DNA of 64,000 nt. Source: Spirulinaceae cyanobacterium SM2_1_0 (GTDB lineage Bacteria > Cyanobacteriota > Cyanobacteriia > Cyanobacteriales > Spirulinaceae). Each line of letters begins with the position of its first letter. The stretch's first letter is position 1. Position numbers and translations under genes: made by a program. Where the stretch lies: the NCBI GenBank assembly GCA_012031265.1, contig JAAUTY010000017.1, positions 1 through 64,000 of the forward strand, written 5' to 3'. This document shows positions 46,296-55,751 of the stretch, one piece after another. Under the pieces are notes generated by a model. It was not told where the DNA came from, made no database searches, and saw only the letters and a program-made list of their open reading frames with translations.

Positions 46296-46882
46296 TCACT
46301 GAGCACGGTCGAGCAGGGCGAGCCAAAAGCGGCGATGACCGTTGGCCGCACTGTAAAAGAGCAGGTCAATCAAGAGCTTAAACGCGAGCTGTTTGAGCAT
46401 TTCGGAAGTCACTGTTGCGCTTGCTTCCATCCGCTCCTGATAGGTGTTGCTGAAGGTGTCGAGATAATCCCCCAAAAGCGCCGCTTGATGGGGTTCGCGT
46501 CCCTGACCGGTCATTTCTTCGAGCAGCGTGACGGCGCGGCGAATAAGTTCCTGGTGTTTCTGAGCCAGATGGCAGACGATCAAGACCAAGGCGCGGGCTT
46601 CCTCGACATCGAGCTTTTTGCGGCCGCGGAACTCTTGCGGTGCGGATTCGACTGGCGCAAACGCCAGAGGGCGACGCGATCGCCCACCGCCCCTTCGACC
46701 TTCAGGGTTGCCGCCGCCGCCAACATGGCCTCGGAGCCTAAACCGGTCAGGGCCTCGATCGCCAGCAACACGAGATCGAGGTGAGCTTTGATGTTGTCGA
46801 GTTGACCCGCATCGGGAGCCTTAACCAAGGTCAAGTCCTGCAACTGCGGGGCCGACGAAGCGGACGGAGCGGTCGGGTACAT
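46296..46882 (-). CDS. DUF3038 family protein, broken by one frameshift
   Basis: Two overlapping frames rebuild one 195-residue protein. The first (ATG 46882) reads LDNIKAHLDLVLLAIEALTGLGSEAM through WRLRQSNPHRKS. The second continues FRGRKKLDVEEARALVLIVCHLAQKHQELIRRAV to the stop at 46296. The switch lies near 46625-46632, where one extra T in AGTTCC (coding strand) restores the frame. The helical sequence is that of DUF3038, of unknown function. Homology is continuous across the break, so a missing base in the sequence is likely. It is upstream of DUF4335 on the same strand. Confidence 0.8.
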
Positions 46883-47242
46883 AAATCTAGCCTAAGCGTT
46901 GCAGGCTCGTCGGTCGGGGCCGTTGCCGATTTCGCAACATGACGGCAGGCCGCAGATCGAGTTTCGCATACTGACTGGGGTTTGTGGCGATCGCTCCCCG
47001 TGCTGCCAGCCCGGATACAGGCATCGCCATGTTTCCCATCCTCTGCCCATCACTCTGAACCGGTTAGAATCAGACCGACATGATTCTATTACGACCCGCA
47101 GGCTTTGTTTTGCCAAGCTCCTAGTACGGCAAGGGTCATTGCTACTGAGACAGAGCTAGCGGGCAAACCCTGAGTATGGCAAGCATCGAAGCCCGGGCGG
47201 TTTTTTGCAAAGCGATTGGCAATGACGATGCTGATGGCGGGA
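46883..47242. other. Intergenic region, no gene supported
   Basis: A 360-base stretch between the DUF3038 start and the site-2 protease stop. The frames here are short and lack protein-like composition. I see no RNA gene, repeat or terminator. Confidence 0.5.
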
Positions 47243-48727
47243 CTAAACCCCCAGCCAAGTGGCAACGACACCGGGGAGCGGCAGCAAAATCGCGGCCAGC
47301 AGACCGAGAGCCAGTAAGCCGAGAAAGTCACGGCGGTTGTCGAGTTCTGTCACATCGTTCAGGGCTGGCTCGTCGCTGACGGGGATGAAGAGGAGAATGA
47401 TGGCCCAAATCAGAAACTCTCGTTGTACGAAAGCGAGCACCAGCATCAGTAAGCGGGCAATTTGTCCAATCGCTAGGGCGGTGCGCTGACCAAACATGGC
47501 GTGGACGATATGGCCGCCATCGAGTTGACCGACCGGCATGAGATTGAGCGCGGTGACGACAAGACCGAGATAACCGGCGATCGCCACCGGATGCAAGTTG
47601 ATCGCCATCTGTTGCTCGAACCCGGCCCCCAGAGCGCCTCGCGCCATAATCGTCAGTAGGAGTGAGAAGCGCGGATCGAGCGAGGCAAAGTTGACCAGGC
47701 TCGATTCGTCGCTGAGCGGCACCACGGTTGAATTTGCCAGTCCCCAGAGCAGCAGTGGCAGCGCGATGATGAAGCCACCCATCGGGCCAGCCCAGGCGAT
47801 GTCAAAGAGGGCACGGCGGTTGGGAATCGGCGATCGCATCTGGATGAACGCGCCGAATGTGCCCAAGAAGAAGGGCATGGGGATGAAATAGGGCAGCGTC
47901 GTGCGGATCTGATAGCGCACGGCCGCAAAATAGTGGCTGAACTCATGGATGCTCAAGATGGTCAGCAGCGCCAGACTGTAGGGCAGACCCTGGAGTAAGA
48001 CACTGGGATCCGCCTGGAGTTGGTCGGGCTGGATGCCGGCGAATTCTGCTCCGGCCACCGTGGTCGTGAAGAGGGTAATCGCTGCCAGCGCCAGAGCAAG
48101 CAAAGGCCGTTTCACTGGCTCAGTCTGCTCGCGGGCACGGGCTTTTAGCCAGGGGTTGGGGACGAGGGCGAAGAAGGGCTTATTGGCTGCGCCTTCTTGA
48201 AAAATGAGAATGAAGCGATCGCCAAATTTCTCCTCTACCTTCTCGCGCACCGTCTGGTAGGCGACATCTGGCTTAGCAGCGAGCCGTCCCCGACAGAGAA
48301 TCGCCTGCGGACGATAGTCGAGCTTTTGCAAATAGAAGATACCCCACGGGAAGCAATTCCGCAGGCTCGTTTCCTCATCGGGCGTCAGCGGGCGGGGTTC
48401 AGTCGTGGTGCTGTTGGTGATCGCCTCCGTCGGTAGTTCATTATCGTCCGCAGTCGCTGTTTTATCCGTCACTGGTGGCGCGGGGCGTCCTTTTTGAATC
48501 AGCCACCAGTAGAGTAGGGGGCAGACAATAAATGGCACCAGCACCAAGGGTAAAGGGAGAGGCTCATCTTCGCCGACGACGGACACCCAGATCGTCAGGA
48601 GCAGCGGCGGGGCCATGAGAACAAGCCACAGCAGCCAAACCGGTGTTTGTGTGATTTGTGATACGCTCCGCTTGACGATCAGATAGCTGATCGCACTGAG
48701 TAAGATAAGGAGCAACAAGAGTTCCAT
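47243..48727 (-). CDS. Site-2 protease family (M50) intramembrane metalloprotease
   Basis: From ATG 48727 (MELLLLLILL) the protein has 494 residues; a longer in-frame start at 48763 would overlap the divergent gene. N-terminal spans (about 1-25, 35-75) are followed by a soluble region, then the catalytic membrane domain with HEFSH (His261, Glu262, His265) and the third ligand in LMPVGQLDGGHIVHAMFG. The middle region PWGIFYLQKLDYRPQAILCRG is typical of the cyanobacterial and plant EGY-type S2P family. Such enzymes cut membrane-bound regulators or act in chloroplast development; the substrate here is unknown. It is divergent from the MBL gene with 34 bases between starts. Confidence 0.92.
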   Translation of the reverse strand: MELLLLLILLSAISYLIVKRSVSQITQTPVWLLWLVLMAPPLLLTIWVSVVGEDEPLPLPLVLVPFIVCPLLYWWLIQKGRPAPPVTDKTATADDNELPTEAITNSTTTEPRPLTPDEETSLRNCFPWGIFYLQKLDYRPQAILCRGRLAAKPDVAYQTVREKVEEKFGDRFILIFQEGAANKPFFALVPNPWLKARAREQTEPVKRPLLALALAAITLFTTTVAGAEFAGIQPDQLQADPSVLLQGLPYSLALLTILSIHEFSHYFAAVRYQIRTTLPYFIPMPFFLGTFGAFIQMRSPIPNRRALFDIAWAGPMGGFIIALPLLLWGLANSTVVPLSDESSLVNFASLDPRFSLLLTIMARGALGAGFEQQMAINLHPVAIAGYLGLVVTALNLMPVGQLDGGHIVHAMFGQRTALAIGQIARLLMLVLAFVQREFLIWAIILLFIPVSDEPALNDVTELDNRRDFLGLLALGLLAAILLPLPGVVATWLGV

Positions 48728-48761
48728 AACAACCGCTAAATTGACTGCTCGAAATCGCACC

Positions 48762-49478
48762 ATGTCGCCTGACTTGCCGACGCCATCCGCTTCCGATTCA
48801 GCCCCACCAAGCCACGAACAATCAGACGGGCGATCGCTGAAACAACCGCGCCAGATTTTGCCAGGGATTTTCGCCTTCCCACCTAATCGCGATGCCCTCG
48901 GCGGGACTGCCTATCTTATTGTAGAAAACCAGGGCAATATCCTGATCGACTGTCCAGCTTGGCATCAAGAAACGCAACATTTTTTGCGCGATCGCGGCCC
49001 CCTGCGCGAGCTAGTGCTCACCCATCGCGACGGCGGCCGGGCAGGAATTGCTCCCCTGCAAGCTGAATTCGGCTGCTCAGTGCGTGTGCAGGAACAGGAA
49101 GCCTATCTGCTGCCCGAATGCCGTGTTGAGACCTTTGGGGCGGGGGATGAAATCACTCCCGACTGCCAGGTGATTTGGACGCCCGGTTATTCGCCCGGTT
49201 CGAGCTGTGTTTATCTCGACCGCCACGGCGGCATTCTCTTCAGCGGCCGCCATCTGCTGCCTGACCAAAACGGGCAACTGACGCTGCGACGCCGCCCGAA
49301 GACATTTCACTGGTGGCGGCAGCTTGCGAGCACCGCCGCCTTACGAGATCGCTTTTCACCCGAGACGTTGTACTACCTCTGCCCGGGTGCGAATACTGGC
49401 TTGCTACGCGGCACCGGGGCGATCGCGGCCGCTGGCACCGCACTCCAGCAACTGGATCTATCCAACTTGGCTGGTTAG
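48762..49478 (+). CDS. MBL-fold protein with degenerate metal motif
   Basis: A 238-residue protein from ATG 48762. After a disordered N-terminus (about 1-30) comes IFAFPPNRDALGGTAYLIV and NILIDCPAWHQETQHFL, clearly an MBL fold. The usual HxHxDH motif is replaced by LTHRDGGRAGI, so the second and third ligands are lost. A later SGRHLLPD keeps one His and Asp-like position. It may bind one metal or none. The divergent arrangement with the S2P gene suggests a shared promoter of only 34 bases. Confidence 0.82.
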   Translation: MSPDLPTPSASDSAPPSHEQSDGRSLKQPRQILPGIFAFPPNRDALGGTAYLIVENQGNILIDCPAWHQETQHFLRDRGPLRELVLTHRDGGRAGIAPLQAEFGCSVRVQEQEAYLLPECRVETFGAGDEITPDCQVIWTPGYSPGSSCVYLDRHGGILFSGRHLLPDQNGQLTLRRRPKTFHWWRQLASTAALRDRFSPETLYYLCPGANTGLLRGTGAIAAAGTALQQLDLSNLAG

Positions 49479-49916
49479 CGTCTCGACCGAGGGCTACAAC
49501 CCAGTATCCGGGTGAAAAGCGACTTAGAGCTTGTAGACCCAAAGCCTGACGCCGCCGGGTTTTCAATATCACTCTCCCGGTCAGATCAAATGGGGGATGT
49601 CGGCATCAGCGGTGTGGCCGCCGCTTTTTTGTAAAGAAATATTGCAAAAAAGCGGGGGTTCTGTTACATTTATTCACATAGACAAATGAATGTAATAAAC
49701 CGCTAGACAACTGCTTTAGAGTCTGGCAAGTCAATTCATTCTTTGCGTCTAAGTCTGAATATCTCCTCCCAATACAGCAAGCTCGTGGAACTAAGCCGCC
49801 GTTGGTGGCTTCTTTTTTTTGGGGCCGGTGATCGCCAAACTCCCTGGATTGCCGCCACGCTCCCCGCAAGTGATAGCATTTAAGGCGTTTGTCCTCATGC
49901 GCACATCGATTTCACC
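49479..49916. other. Intergenic region with candidate terminator
   Basis: A 438-base stretch between the MBL and TPR genes. Apart from the hairpin at 49608-49630 I see no supported feature. A minus-strand 87-codon frame is rejected for composition. A promoter for the TPR gene is expected near 49860 but I cannot place its boxes. Confidence 0.5.
49608..49630 (+). terminator. Candidate terminator
   Basis: Short stem AGCGG (49608-49612) with CCGCT (49621-49625) followed by five T residues, 130 bases after the MBL stop. Weak stem, so uncertain. Confidence 0.4.
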
Positions 49917-51032
49917 ATGCTGACCCGTCTTCTCTCCACTACCTTGGCGACTGCTGCGCTCAGCTTAAGCGCGACTTCCCCGGCGATCGCCACTCCCAGC
50001 CCGCTCGCTAGTCGCGAACCCCGCCTCATTAGCCAAGCCGCTAGCCGCTCGCAGCAACTCAATACTTTACTTGAGCAGGGCCGCGAGCTAGCAGATGCTG
50101 GCGACTACGGCCGTGCCCTGACGGTTTACCAACAAGCCGCCCAACTCGCCAGCGACAATGCCCGCATTTTCTCTGGGATCGGCTATCTGCAAGCACGTCA
50201 GCGCAACTTTACGGCGGCAGTGGCGGCCTACCAACGGGCGATCGCCCTGGAAAATGACAATAGCGATTTCTACTTCGCCCTCGGCTACAGCCTCGCCAAG
50301 GCAGGTGATCCGGCTGGTGCCGCCCAAGCCTATCAAAACGCCATTCGGCTTGACCCCGAAAATCCCGAAAACTATCTCGGCCTCGCGGTGGTGCAGATGC
50401 GCCTCGGTCAGTTCGATGCCGCGATCCAAACCTACGAAGGCGTCATCGCCCGTGACCCCGCCAACAGCGGCGGTATCTACGGCACGATCGCCAGTGTCCT
50501 CCTCCAGCAGGGCGAATCCCAGCGCGCCGTACAACTCCTAGAGCAAGTGATGCCGCGCTATCCCAACGAAGTCAAGTTGCGCTTGCCATTGGCGGTCGCC
50601 TACCTGCAACAAGGCGACTATGATCGCGGTTTGCAGGCATTAGAGGAAGTCGCCCAACTCGACCCCGGCAATCCGCAAATCTACCTGCAAATGGCGCGCA
50701 TTCATGAGGAACGCGGCAATATCGATGCGGCGAACACAGCCTTCCGTTCAGCCTCCATTGCTGCACCCAACGATCCCAATGTCGCCTTTGCTCAGGGGAA
50801 TTTCCTTGCCAATCAGGGAATGCACATCATGGCAACCGCGCGGTTCCGCGAAGTGACTCAGCTTGCCCCTGAAAATCCCGAGGGCTTCTATCGTTTGGCA
50901 CTGGTGCTTGCTGACCGCAATCGCCGCGAGGAAGCGATCACTGCGCTCGAACAGGCTCGCCAACTCTACCAACAGCGTGGTGATACCGCCGGGCTGCAAC
51001 AAGTGGATGCCTTATTGACCGAGCTACGCTAG
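49917..51032 (+). CDS. Exported TPR-repeat protein
   Basis: A 371-residue protein. A signal peptide (about 1-26, ending SPAIA) indicates export. The rest consists of about nine TPR units, for example GRELADAGDYGRALTVYQQA, AAVAAYQRAIALENDNSDF, AAQAYQNAIRLDPENPENY, AIQTYEGVIARDP and GLQALEEVAQLDPGNPQIY. TPR solenoids bind protein partners; this one would act in the periplasm or thylakoid lumen. No neighbouring partner is obvious. Confidence 0.88.
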   Translation: MLTRLLSTTLATAALSLSATSPAIATPSPLASREPRLISQAASRSQQLNTLLEQGRELADAGDYGRALTVYQQAAQLASDNARIFSGIGYLQARQRNFTAAVAAYQRAIALENDNSDFYFALGYSLAKAGDPAGAAQAYQNAIRLDPENPENYLGLAVVQMRLGQFDAAIQTYEGVIARDPANSGGIYGTIASVLLQQGESQRAVQLLEQVMPRYPNEVKLRLPLAVAYLQQGDYDRGLQALEEVAQLDPGNPQIYLQMARIHEERGNIDAANTAFRSASIAAPNDPNVAFAQGNFLANQGMHIMATARFREVTQLAPENPEGFYRLALVLADRNRREEAITALEQARQLYQQRGDTAGLQQVDALLTELR

Positions 51033-51055
51033 CTCAATCGGTTGGTTGCGCTGCT

Positions 51056-52141
51056 TCACTCGCGGCGCTGACGTACCCGTAGGCGATAGCGACCGCGACT
51101 GTCTGGGTCGTAGCTATTCACGAGGACGCTGTAGACGCCAGCGGCTGGCAACTCGATCGTCAGCGCTGCATTGCGATCGCTGTCGCTAATGTCATCGTTT
51201 TCCGCGATTTGCTCCCCGGCTGGGTCAATCAAAAACAGGTAGGGGTCAAAATCGGTGCTGGCTAACTCAATCATCACCACCTGACCCGACGTACCAATGA
51301 AGGTGTGCAGGTCATAGCGGCTTGCGTCCACCGGCAGGATCAGATCACTATCCTCCAATGTCCCGTCGATCTCCAGCAGAGCAATCGGGGTCGTCTCACT
51401 CGCTGCCGCCTCCGGCAGCATCGTTTCTGTCGTCAGTGCTTGCGCCGCCACCTCCAGGCGTCCGCTACTAGTGAGCGACCCAGCCATGTCCGCACGTCCA
51501 AATCGCGTCGAATCAATAAATTGGGCTGCCGCCTGATTCCCCGTCGCTAGTCTACCGGGATCAACCGGTGTCGCCGGTCGGGCGAGCACCTGCGTCCAGT
51601 AGAAGGCAAAGCGACCTAGCGGGCTGCGCGCATAGCCAAAGCCCACTTCCGTATACTGCGGCGCGAGGAGATTGGCGCGGTGACCGGGACTCTGCAACCA
51701 CTGCTTCACGGTTGCCTCGGGGCTGGGATGACCAGCGGCGATATTTTCGGCGGCGGCGAGGCTGGGGTAGTCTGCTGCTGCGAGGCGCGATTGCAGTGTC
51801 GTTCCCTCCGAGCCGAGGTGCGAAAAGAAATCGTTGAAGGCCATGTCTTCCGTATGATGCTGGGCGACTTGATTGAGGCGATCGCTCAAGCGGAGCGGCG
51901 GTAGACCTCGGCGATGACGCTCGAGATTGACGAGGCGAAGAAGTTCATTGAGGCGCACTATTTCAGCGTCCGTGCTAGGTAATTGACTGAGCCGGGATGA
52001 TGGCGATCGCGGAGAAACCCTCGCCACCGATGGGTAAGCCGACAACGCCGCCGCAGTTGCTGGCAACATCACAGCCACCAGCGTTACCATGCCGATGATC
52101 TGGACGCGTGGTAAGGGGAGCTTGGGGGAGCAATGAGTCAT
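51056..52141 (-). CDS. Exported CAP (SCP/PR-1) domain protein with C-terminal PPC-like domain
   Basis: A 361-residue protein. An N-terminal signal anchor (about 13-35) precedes a CAP domain: LRLVNLERHRRGLPPLRLSDRLNQVAQHHTEDMAFNDFFSHLG, then AAENIAAGHPSPEATVKQWLQSPGHRANLL and EVGFGYARSP. The usual CAP His and Glu residues are present in HHTEDM and SPGHR. The last 110 residues (SRYDLHTFIGTSGQVVMIEL, DFDPYLFLIDPAGEQIAENDDISDSD, SVLVNSYDPDSRGRYRLRV) form a bacterial prepeptidase-C-terminal type beta domain. It is secreted or periplasmic; activity is unknown. Confidence 0.9.
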   Translation of the reverse strand: MTHCSPKLPLPRVQIIGMVTLVAVMLPATAAALSAYPSVARVSPRSPSSRLSQLPSTDAEIVRLNELLRLVNLERHRRGLPPLRLSDRLNQVAQHHTEDMAFNDFFSHLGSEGTTLQSRLAAADYPSLAAAENIAAGHPSPEATVKQWLQSPGHRANLLAPQYTEVGFGYARSPLGRFAFYWTQVLARPATPVDPGRLATGNQAAAQFIDSTRFGRADMAGSLTSSGRLEVAAQALTTETMLPEAAASETTPIALLEIDGTLEDSDLILPVDASRYDLHTFIGTSGQVVMIELASTDFDPYLFLIDPAGEQIAENDDISDSDRNAALTIELPAAGVYSVLVNSYDPDSRGRYRLRVRQRRE

Positions 52142-52229
52142 AAAATTCCACCTTCAGAAGGGGCGATGGATACGCAATTGAGAAAGATGCCGTCAAATTG
52201 CCTGCACAAATCTCACCGTTGGGCTGATT

Positions 52230-52502
52230 TTGCTAACTAAGACTAACTCCATGACACCCCATTCCATGCAGCAAGCCGATGTAGTGCAACAGCCGCTCAA
52301 TGAAGCGGAGAATCGCGACGCTCATGCGCGGACTTTACGTCAGTTCAAGCGCCGCCCGCAACGCAGTCTTGAGTCGGCTGATTGGGTCAATGCGGAGAAT
52401 CAAGAACTGGGCAATTTTATAAACGCCCATTGCCTTCAAGCCAAGCTTAACTTTAAATTAAGCTTAAACAGCTCTACCGATTCGCAAGCTACTGTTACCT
52501 AA
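52230..52502 (+). CDS. Uncertain small ORF
   Basis: A 90-codon frame that I do not recognise; an internal ATG at 52251 may be the start. It is polar and glutamine-rich (MTPHSMQQADVVQQPLNEAENRD, ADWVNAENQELGNFIN) and its codon use is acceptable for this genome, but the tail overlaps an inverted repeat (AAGCTTAA at 52443-52450 with TTAAGCTT at 52458-52465). The surrounding gap 52142-52558 otherwise holds nothing I can support. Confidence 0.3.
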   Translation: MLTKTNSMTPHSMQQADVVQQPLNEAENRDAHARTLRQFKRRPQRSLESADWVNAENQELGNFINAHCLQAKLNFKLSLNSSTDSQATVT

Positions 52503-52558
52503 ATCAATCGTATTGTAGTTGAGAGCGTCATCGCGAGTGCGGAGCCACCACCAGACCT

Positions 52559-53707
52559 ATGGCTGAATGTCCAGTTTGCGGGATGACCTACATTAAGGGT
52601 CGGGTCAAGCGCTGCCACCACTGCGGTTGGGAACTTGAAACCAGTTATCTGGCTCGCCTCGGCCCGTTGCGCGTGGAGCACCAGATGATGGCCGCGCACT
52701 TGGAGAAAATTCAAGCCTGGGCACACCACACTTGGGCTGAGCAACAGCAGCAACAAGCGACGCTCGCCCAACTGCAAACTCAACTCGAACAGGCGCAAAA
52801 CGAGCAACCCCCCTCCCCGACGCCGTCGGGAGCGGCACAGCCACTCGAGCGACCGGCCCTACCACCGCGCCGTGAACCGACCCCAGAGCCACCGGCCCAG
52901 ACAAAACCGCCAGACCCTCTCCCAACCGATAGTGCTACCGCGAACCAGGCGATGGACTGGCTGCTGACGCGGTTTGCTCAGGCGGAGCAGGAGCGCCAAC
53001 AACTGCATCAGCAAGTCACGCAGTTACAGGCCAGCGTGCAGAGTACAACGGTGGCAAGCCCCGCCGCAGCGGAGCGCGATCGCTCGCCGCTGGCGCTAGA
53101 AGTCCAGGTGCTACGCGAGCAGCTCTATAGCCAGATCCAAGCCAACGACCAGTTGCACTTGCAGCTTGCCCAAGCGCAGCAACAATGGCAACAAGCGGAG
53201 ACCGAGCGCGAGCACTTCCAACAACAACTGGCGCGCCAACAGCTCCAGACGCAACAGGTCAACAGCCAAATGCAACAGTTGCAAGCGCAACTCGCCCGCC
53301 AAGACCGTCAACTGAGTCAAACAGACGAGCGCACCCGTCAGCTTCAGGAGCAATGGGCGAGCCAACAACCGCAGTTGCAGAAAATCCAATACCTCACAGC
53401 GGTCAGCGACGAATGGCTGGTGCGACTCGACCAGCAGCAGGAGCAAGCCCAACAGGCGGCGACGGAGCGATCGCAGCTCCAGGCCACCTTGACTGCACAG
53501 CAAGGCCAGCTTCAGCAAATGGCGACCGAACGCCAGCAACTGCGTCTCAAAGTCGAACGTCAAGACACTGGCTTGCGCGAGCAAATTCGCACCCTTGAAG
53601 CGAGTCTGGCAGCCTTGAAACAGTCACTCAAGACCGTTCCCCGACTCAGTGCCGTGCCCACAGCACGGGCGATGCCTCCGGTCTATACCCGCTACAACGG
53701 GGGTTGA
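52559..53707 (+). CDS. Zinc-ribbon and coiled-coil protein
   Basis: A 382-residue protein. The first 25 residues form a zinc ribbon: CPVCGMTYIKGRVKRCHHCGW (two CxxC pairs). After a Pro-rich linker (about 80-125) the rest (about 130-365) is almost entirely heptad-like, rich in Gln, Leu and Glu, a long coiled coil. It ends with a short basic Pro/Tyr segment. Function is unknown; zinc ribbon plus coiled coil suggests a scaffold or nucleic-acid-associated protein. It sits alone upstream of the SulP gene. Confidence 0.78.
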   Translation: MAECPVCGMTYIKGRVKRCHHCGWELETSYLARLGPLRVEHQMMAAHLEKIQAWAHHTWAEQQQQQATLAQLQTQLEQAQNEQPPSPTPSGAAQPLERPALPPRREPTPEPPAQTKPPDPLPTDSATANQAMDWLLTRFAQAEQERQQLHQQVTQLQASVQSTTVASPAAAERDRSPLALEVQVLREQLYSQIQANDQLHLQLAQAQQQWQQAETEREHFQQQLARQQLQTQQVNSQMQQLQAQLARQDRQLSQTDERTRQLQEQWASQQPQLQKIQYLTAVSDEWLVRLDQQQEQAQQAATERSQLQATLTAQQGQLQQMATERQQLRLKVERQDTGLREQIRTLEASLAALKQSLKTVPRLSAVPTARAMPPVYTRYNGG

Positions 53708-53806
53708 GTCTGGCGATCGCCCGACCAGCGGCTGATTTCCTAGGTCACGCCAGTCAGTTCAGCGAGTCTCACCCGCTCCCTTGTTGCTGCCCAGTTGAAC
53801 GTTGTT

Positions 53807-55717
53807 ATGCGTCTATCCCTGCCTCGACCCGAGATCCTTACTCAGCTCGACTTCTGGGATGAATTTCGGCCGCCCCGCCTCCTCGCCAGCTTCACTGCTG
53901 GTTTGCTGACCGGCATCATCGGAGCGATCCGAGGCATCTCCTACGCGGCGCTGATTTTCTCCGGCAGTTTGTCGGCGTATCTCAATGTCGGTGTCGGGGT
54001 TGCCATCTACAGCACCGCTGCGATCAGCATCGTCGTCGCGCTGCTGAGTTCATTACCGGGGATGATCGCCACACCGCTCGCCGCCCCGACTGCTGTCCTG
54101 GCCGTACTCGCCGCCGCGATCGCCAGTCGCCTCAGCGACAGTCCGCCAGAGGTATTACTCGCGACGGTACTGGCGGCGATCGCCCTCGGCTCGCTGATTA
54201 CTGGCGGCTTCCTCTGGCTGCTGGGCTACGGCAAACTCGGCCGCGCCCTCAGCGTCGTGCCTTACCCCGTAGTCGGCGGCTTCATGGCTGGCACCGGCTG
54301 GCTCCTAGTGCGCGGTGCGATCCAGGTGATGACCGACTGCTCGCTCAGCTTCGCCCATCTGCCACTGCTACTCCAGCCCGCTGTCAGCCTGCATTGGCTG
54401 TCGGGACTCGGTTTGGCGCTAGTGCTCATGGTGCTGACGCGACGCTTTCCCCAGTTTTGGCTGCTGCCGGTCGTCTTGCTCGCGGCACTCCTCAGCTTCT
54501 ATGCCGCGCTCTGGCTCAGCGGTCTCTCTGTGGTCGAAGCGCGTACTGCCGGTTGGCTACTCGGCCCCTTCCCGGCTGGCAATCTCTGGCAGCCGCTGAC
54601 CGGGGCGAATTGGGGTCAAGTCGAGTGGGGAGTCATCGGCGAACAAGCGGGCACACTGGCGACCTTGGCCTTCATCAGCCTGCTCTCGCTGGTGATGACC
54701 AACAGCGGCATCGAACTCGCCCTAGAGCGCGACCTCGACCTCGACATCGAGTTGCAAGCCGTCGGTCTCGCCAACCTAGCCGCTGGTCTGGGAAGTGGCA
54801 TGGCAGGGAATCAGGCTCTGCCGAGCACGCTGCTAGTTCACAAAATGGGGGCTGCGAATCGTTTGTCCGGGATGTTCAAAACCTTGCCCTGTGCGGCGGT
54901 CTTGCTCCTCGGTTCCCACTTGCTCGCCTTTTTCCCGAAGCCGATCTTGGGCGGTCTGCTGCTGTTGCTGGGCTTGGATTTGCTCTGGCAATGGGTGTTC
55001 AAGGCGGCGCTGAAGTTGTCGCGGCTGGACTATGGCGTCATCTGGCTCACCTTGATCACGATCAATGTCGCGGGTTTCCTCACCGGCATCATCGCCGGTT
55101 TGGCCGCGGCCGTGTTTCTCTTCGTTTTGGACTGTGCGCGCCAAGACATTGCCCCGGTCGAGTTCTCGGCGGCGACGCTCCCGACCCCGACGCCGCGATC
55201 GCCCGCTCAACAGCAATGGTGCGAGCAGCACGCCGAAACTCTCTGGGGACTGCAATTACAAGGTTGTCTCTTCTTTGGCAGCGCCCAGCGCTTGCTGATC
55301 CGCGTCAGCCAGCAGCTCGCCAGCCAGTCGCCACGCTACCTAGTGCTGGACTGCCGGTATTTGACCAGTTTCGACACCTCAACAGTGCTGAGCTTTGCTA
55401 AGTTACTCAAGTTGGCGACTCAGCATGAGCTGCAAGTTATCTTTGTCGGTTTCTCTGCTGCTCAACTGGCGCAACTCCAGCAAGGCGAGATCGATTTTAC
55501 GGCGATCGCTGCCGACAACGCGCGTGTGCGGCATTTTGCCCAATGGGGCGAAGCCTCGACTTGGTGCGAGCAAGCGCTGTTGCCCCCAGAGCTAAAGGTT
55601 GTGAGCCTCTCGACCGCATCTGACCCCGTCGTGGAGAGTACTGTGCAGTCTGTTGTCGAGGTCAGCACGGCGGAGGCAACCGTCGCCGGGTCAGCCATTT
55701 CGTCAGAGTTCGCATGA
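53807..55717 (+). CDS. SulP-family anion transporter with STAS domain
   Basis: A 636-residue protein from ATG 53807; a TTG at 53795 adds four residues. The membrane part (about 30-440) has 10-12 spans with AGLLTGIIGAIRGISYAALIFSG, PYPVVGGFMAGTGWLLVRGAIQVM and LANLAAGLGSGMAGNQALPSTLLVHKMGAANRLSGM, the sulfate-permease-type core. A cytosolic STAS domain (about 485-590) includes LVLDCRYLTSFDTSTVLSFAKLL. In cyanobacteria this fold includes BicA bicarbonate transporters and others, and substrate specificity cannot be told here. The substitution of the early proline-rich motif and the long membrane core do not look like BicA. Confidence 0.9.
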   Translation: MRLSLPRPEILTQLDFWDEFRPPRLLASFTAGLLTGIIGAIRGISYAALIFSGSLSAYLNVGVGVAIYSTAAISIVVALLSSLPGMIATPLAAPTAVLAVLAAAIASRLSDSPPEVLLATVLAAIALGSLITGGFLWLLGYGKLGRALSVVPYPVVGGFMAGTGWLLVRGAIQVMTDCSLSFAHLPLLLQPAVSLHWLSGLGLALVLMVLTRRFPQFWLLPVVLLAALLSFYAALWLSGLSVVEARTAGWLLGPFPAGNLWQPLTGANWGQVEWGVIGEQAGTLATLAFISLLSLVMTNSGIELALERDLDLDIELQAVGLANLAAGLGSGMAGNQALPSTLLVHKMGAANRLSGMFKTLPCAAVLLLGSHLLAFFPKPILGGLLLLLGLDLLWQWVFKAALKLSRLDYGVIWLTLITINVAGFLTGIIAGLAAAVFLFVLDCARQDIAPVEFSAATLPTPTPRSPAQQQWCEQHAETLWGLQLQGCLFFGSAQRLLIRVSQQLASQSPRYLVLDCRYLTSFDTSTVLSFAKLLKLATQHELQVIFVGFSAAQLAQLQQGEIDFTAIAADNARVRHFAQWGEASTWCEQALLPPELKVVSLSTASDPVVESTVQSVVEVSTAEATVAGSAISSEFA

Positions 55718-55751
55718 GTGCTAAGGAATGGCCGAGTTTCCAGCTCTCAAT

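Noticed and set aside
49606-49869. An 87-codon minus frame in the MBL-TPR gap
   Set aside because: Crosses the candidate terminator and has mixed, non-gene-like codons.
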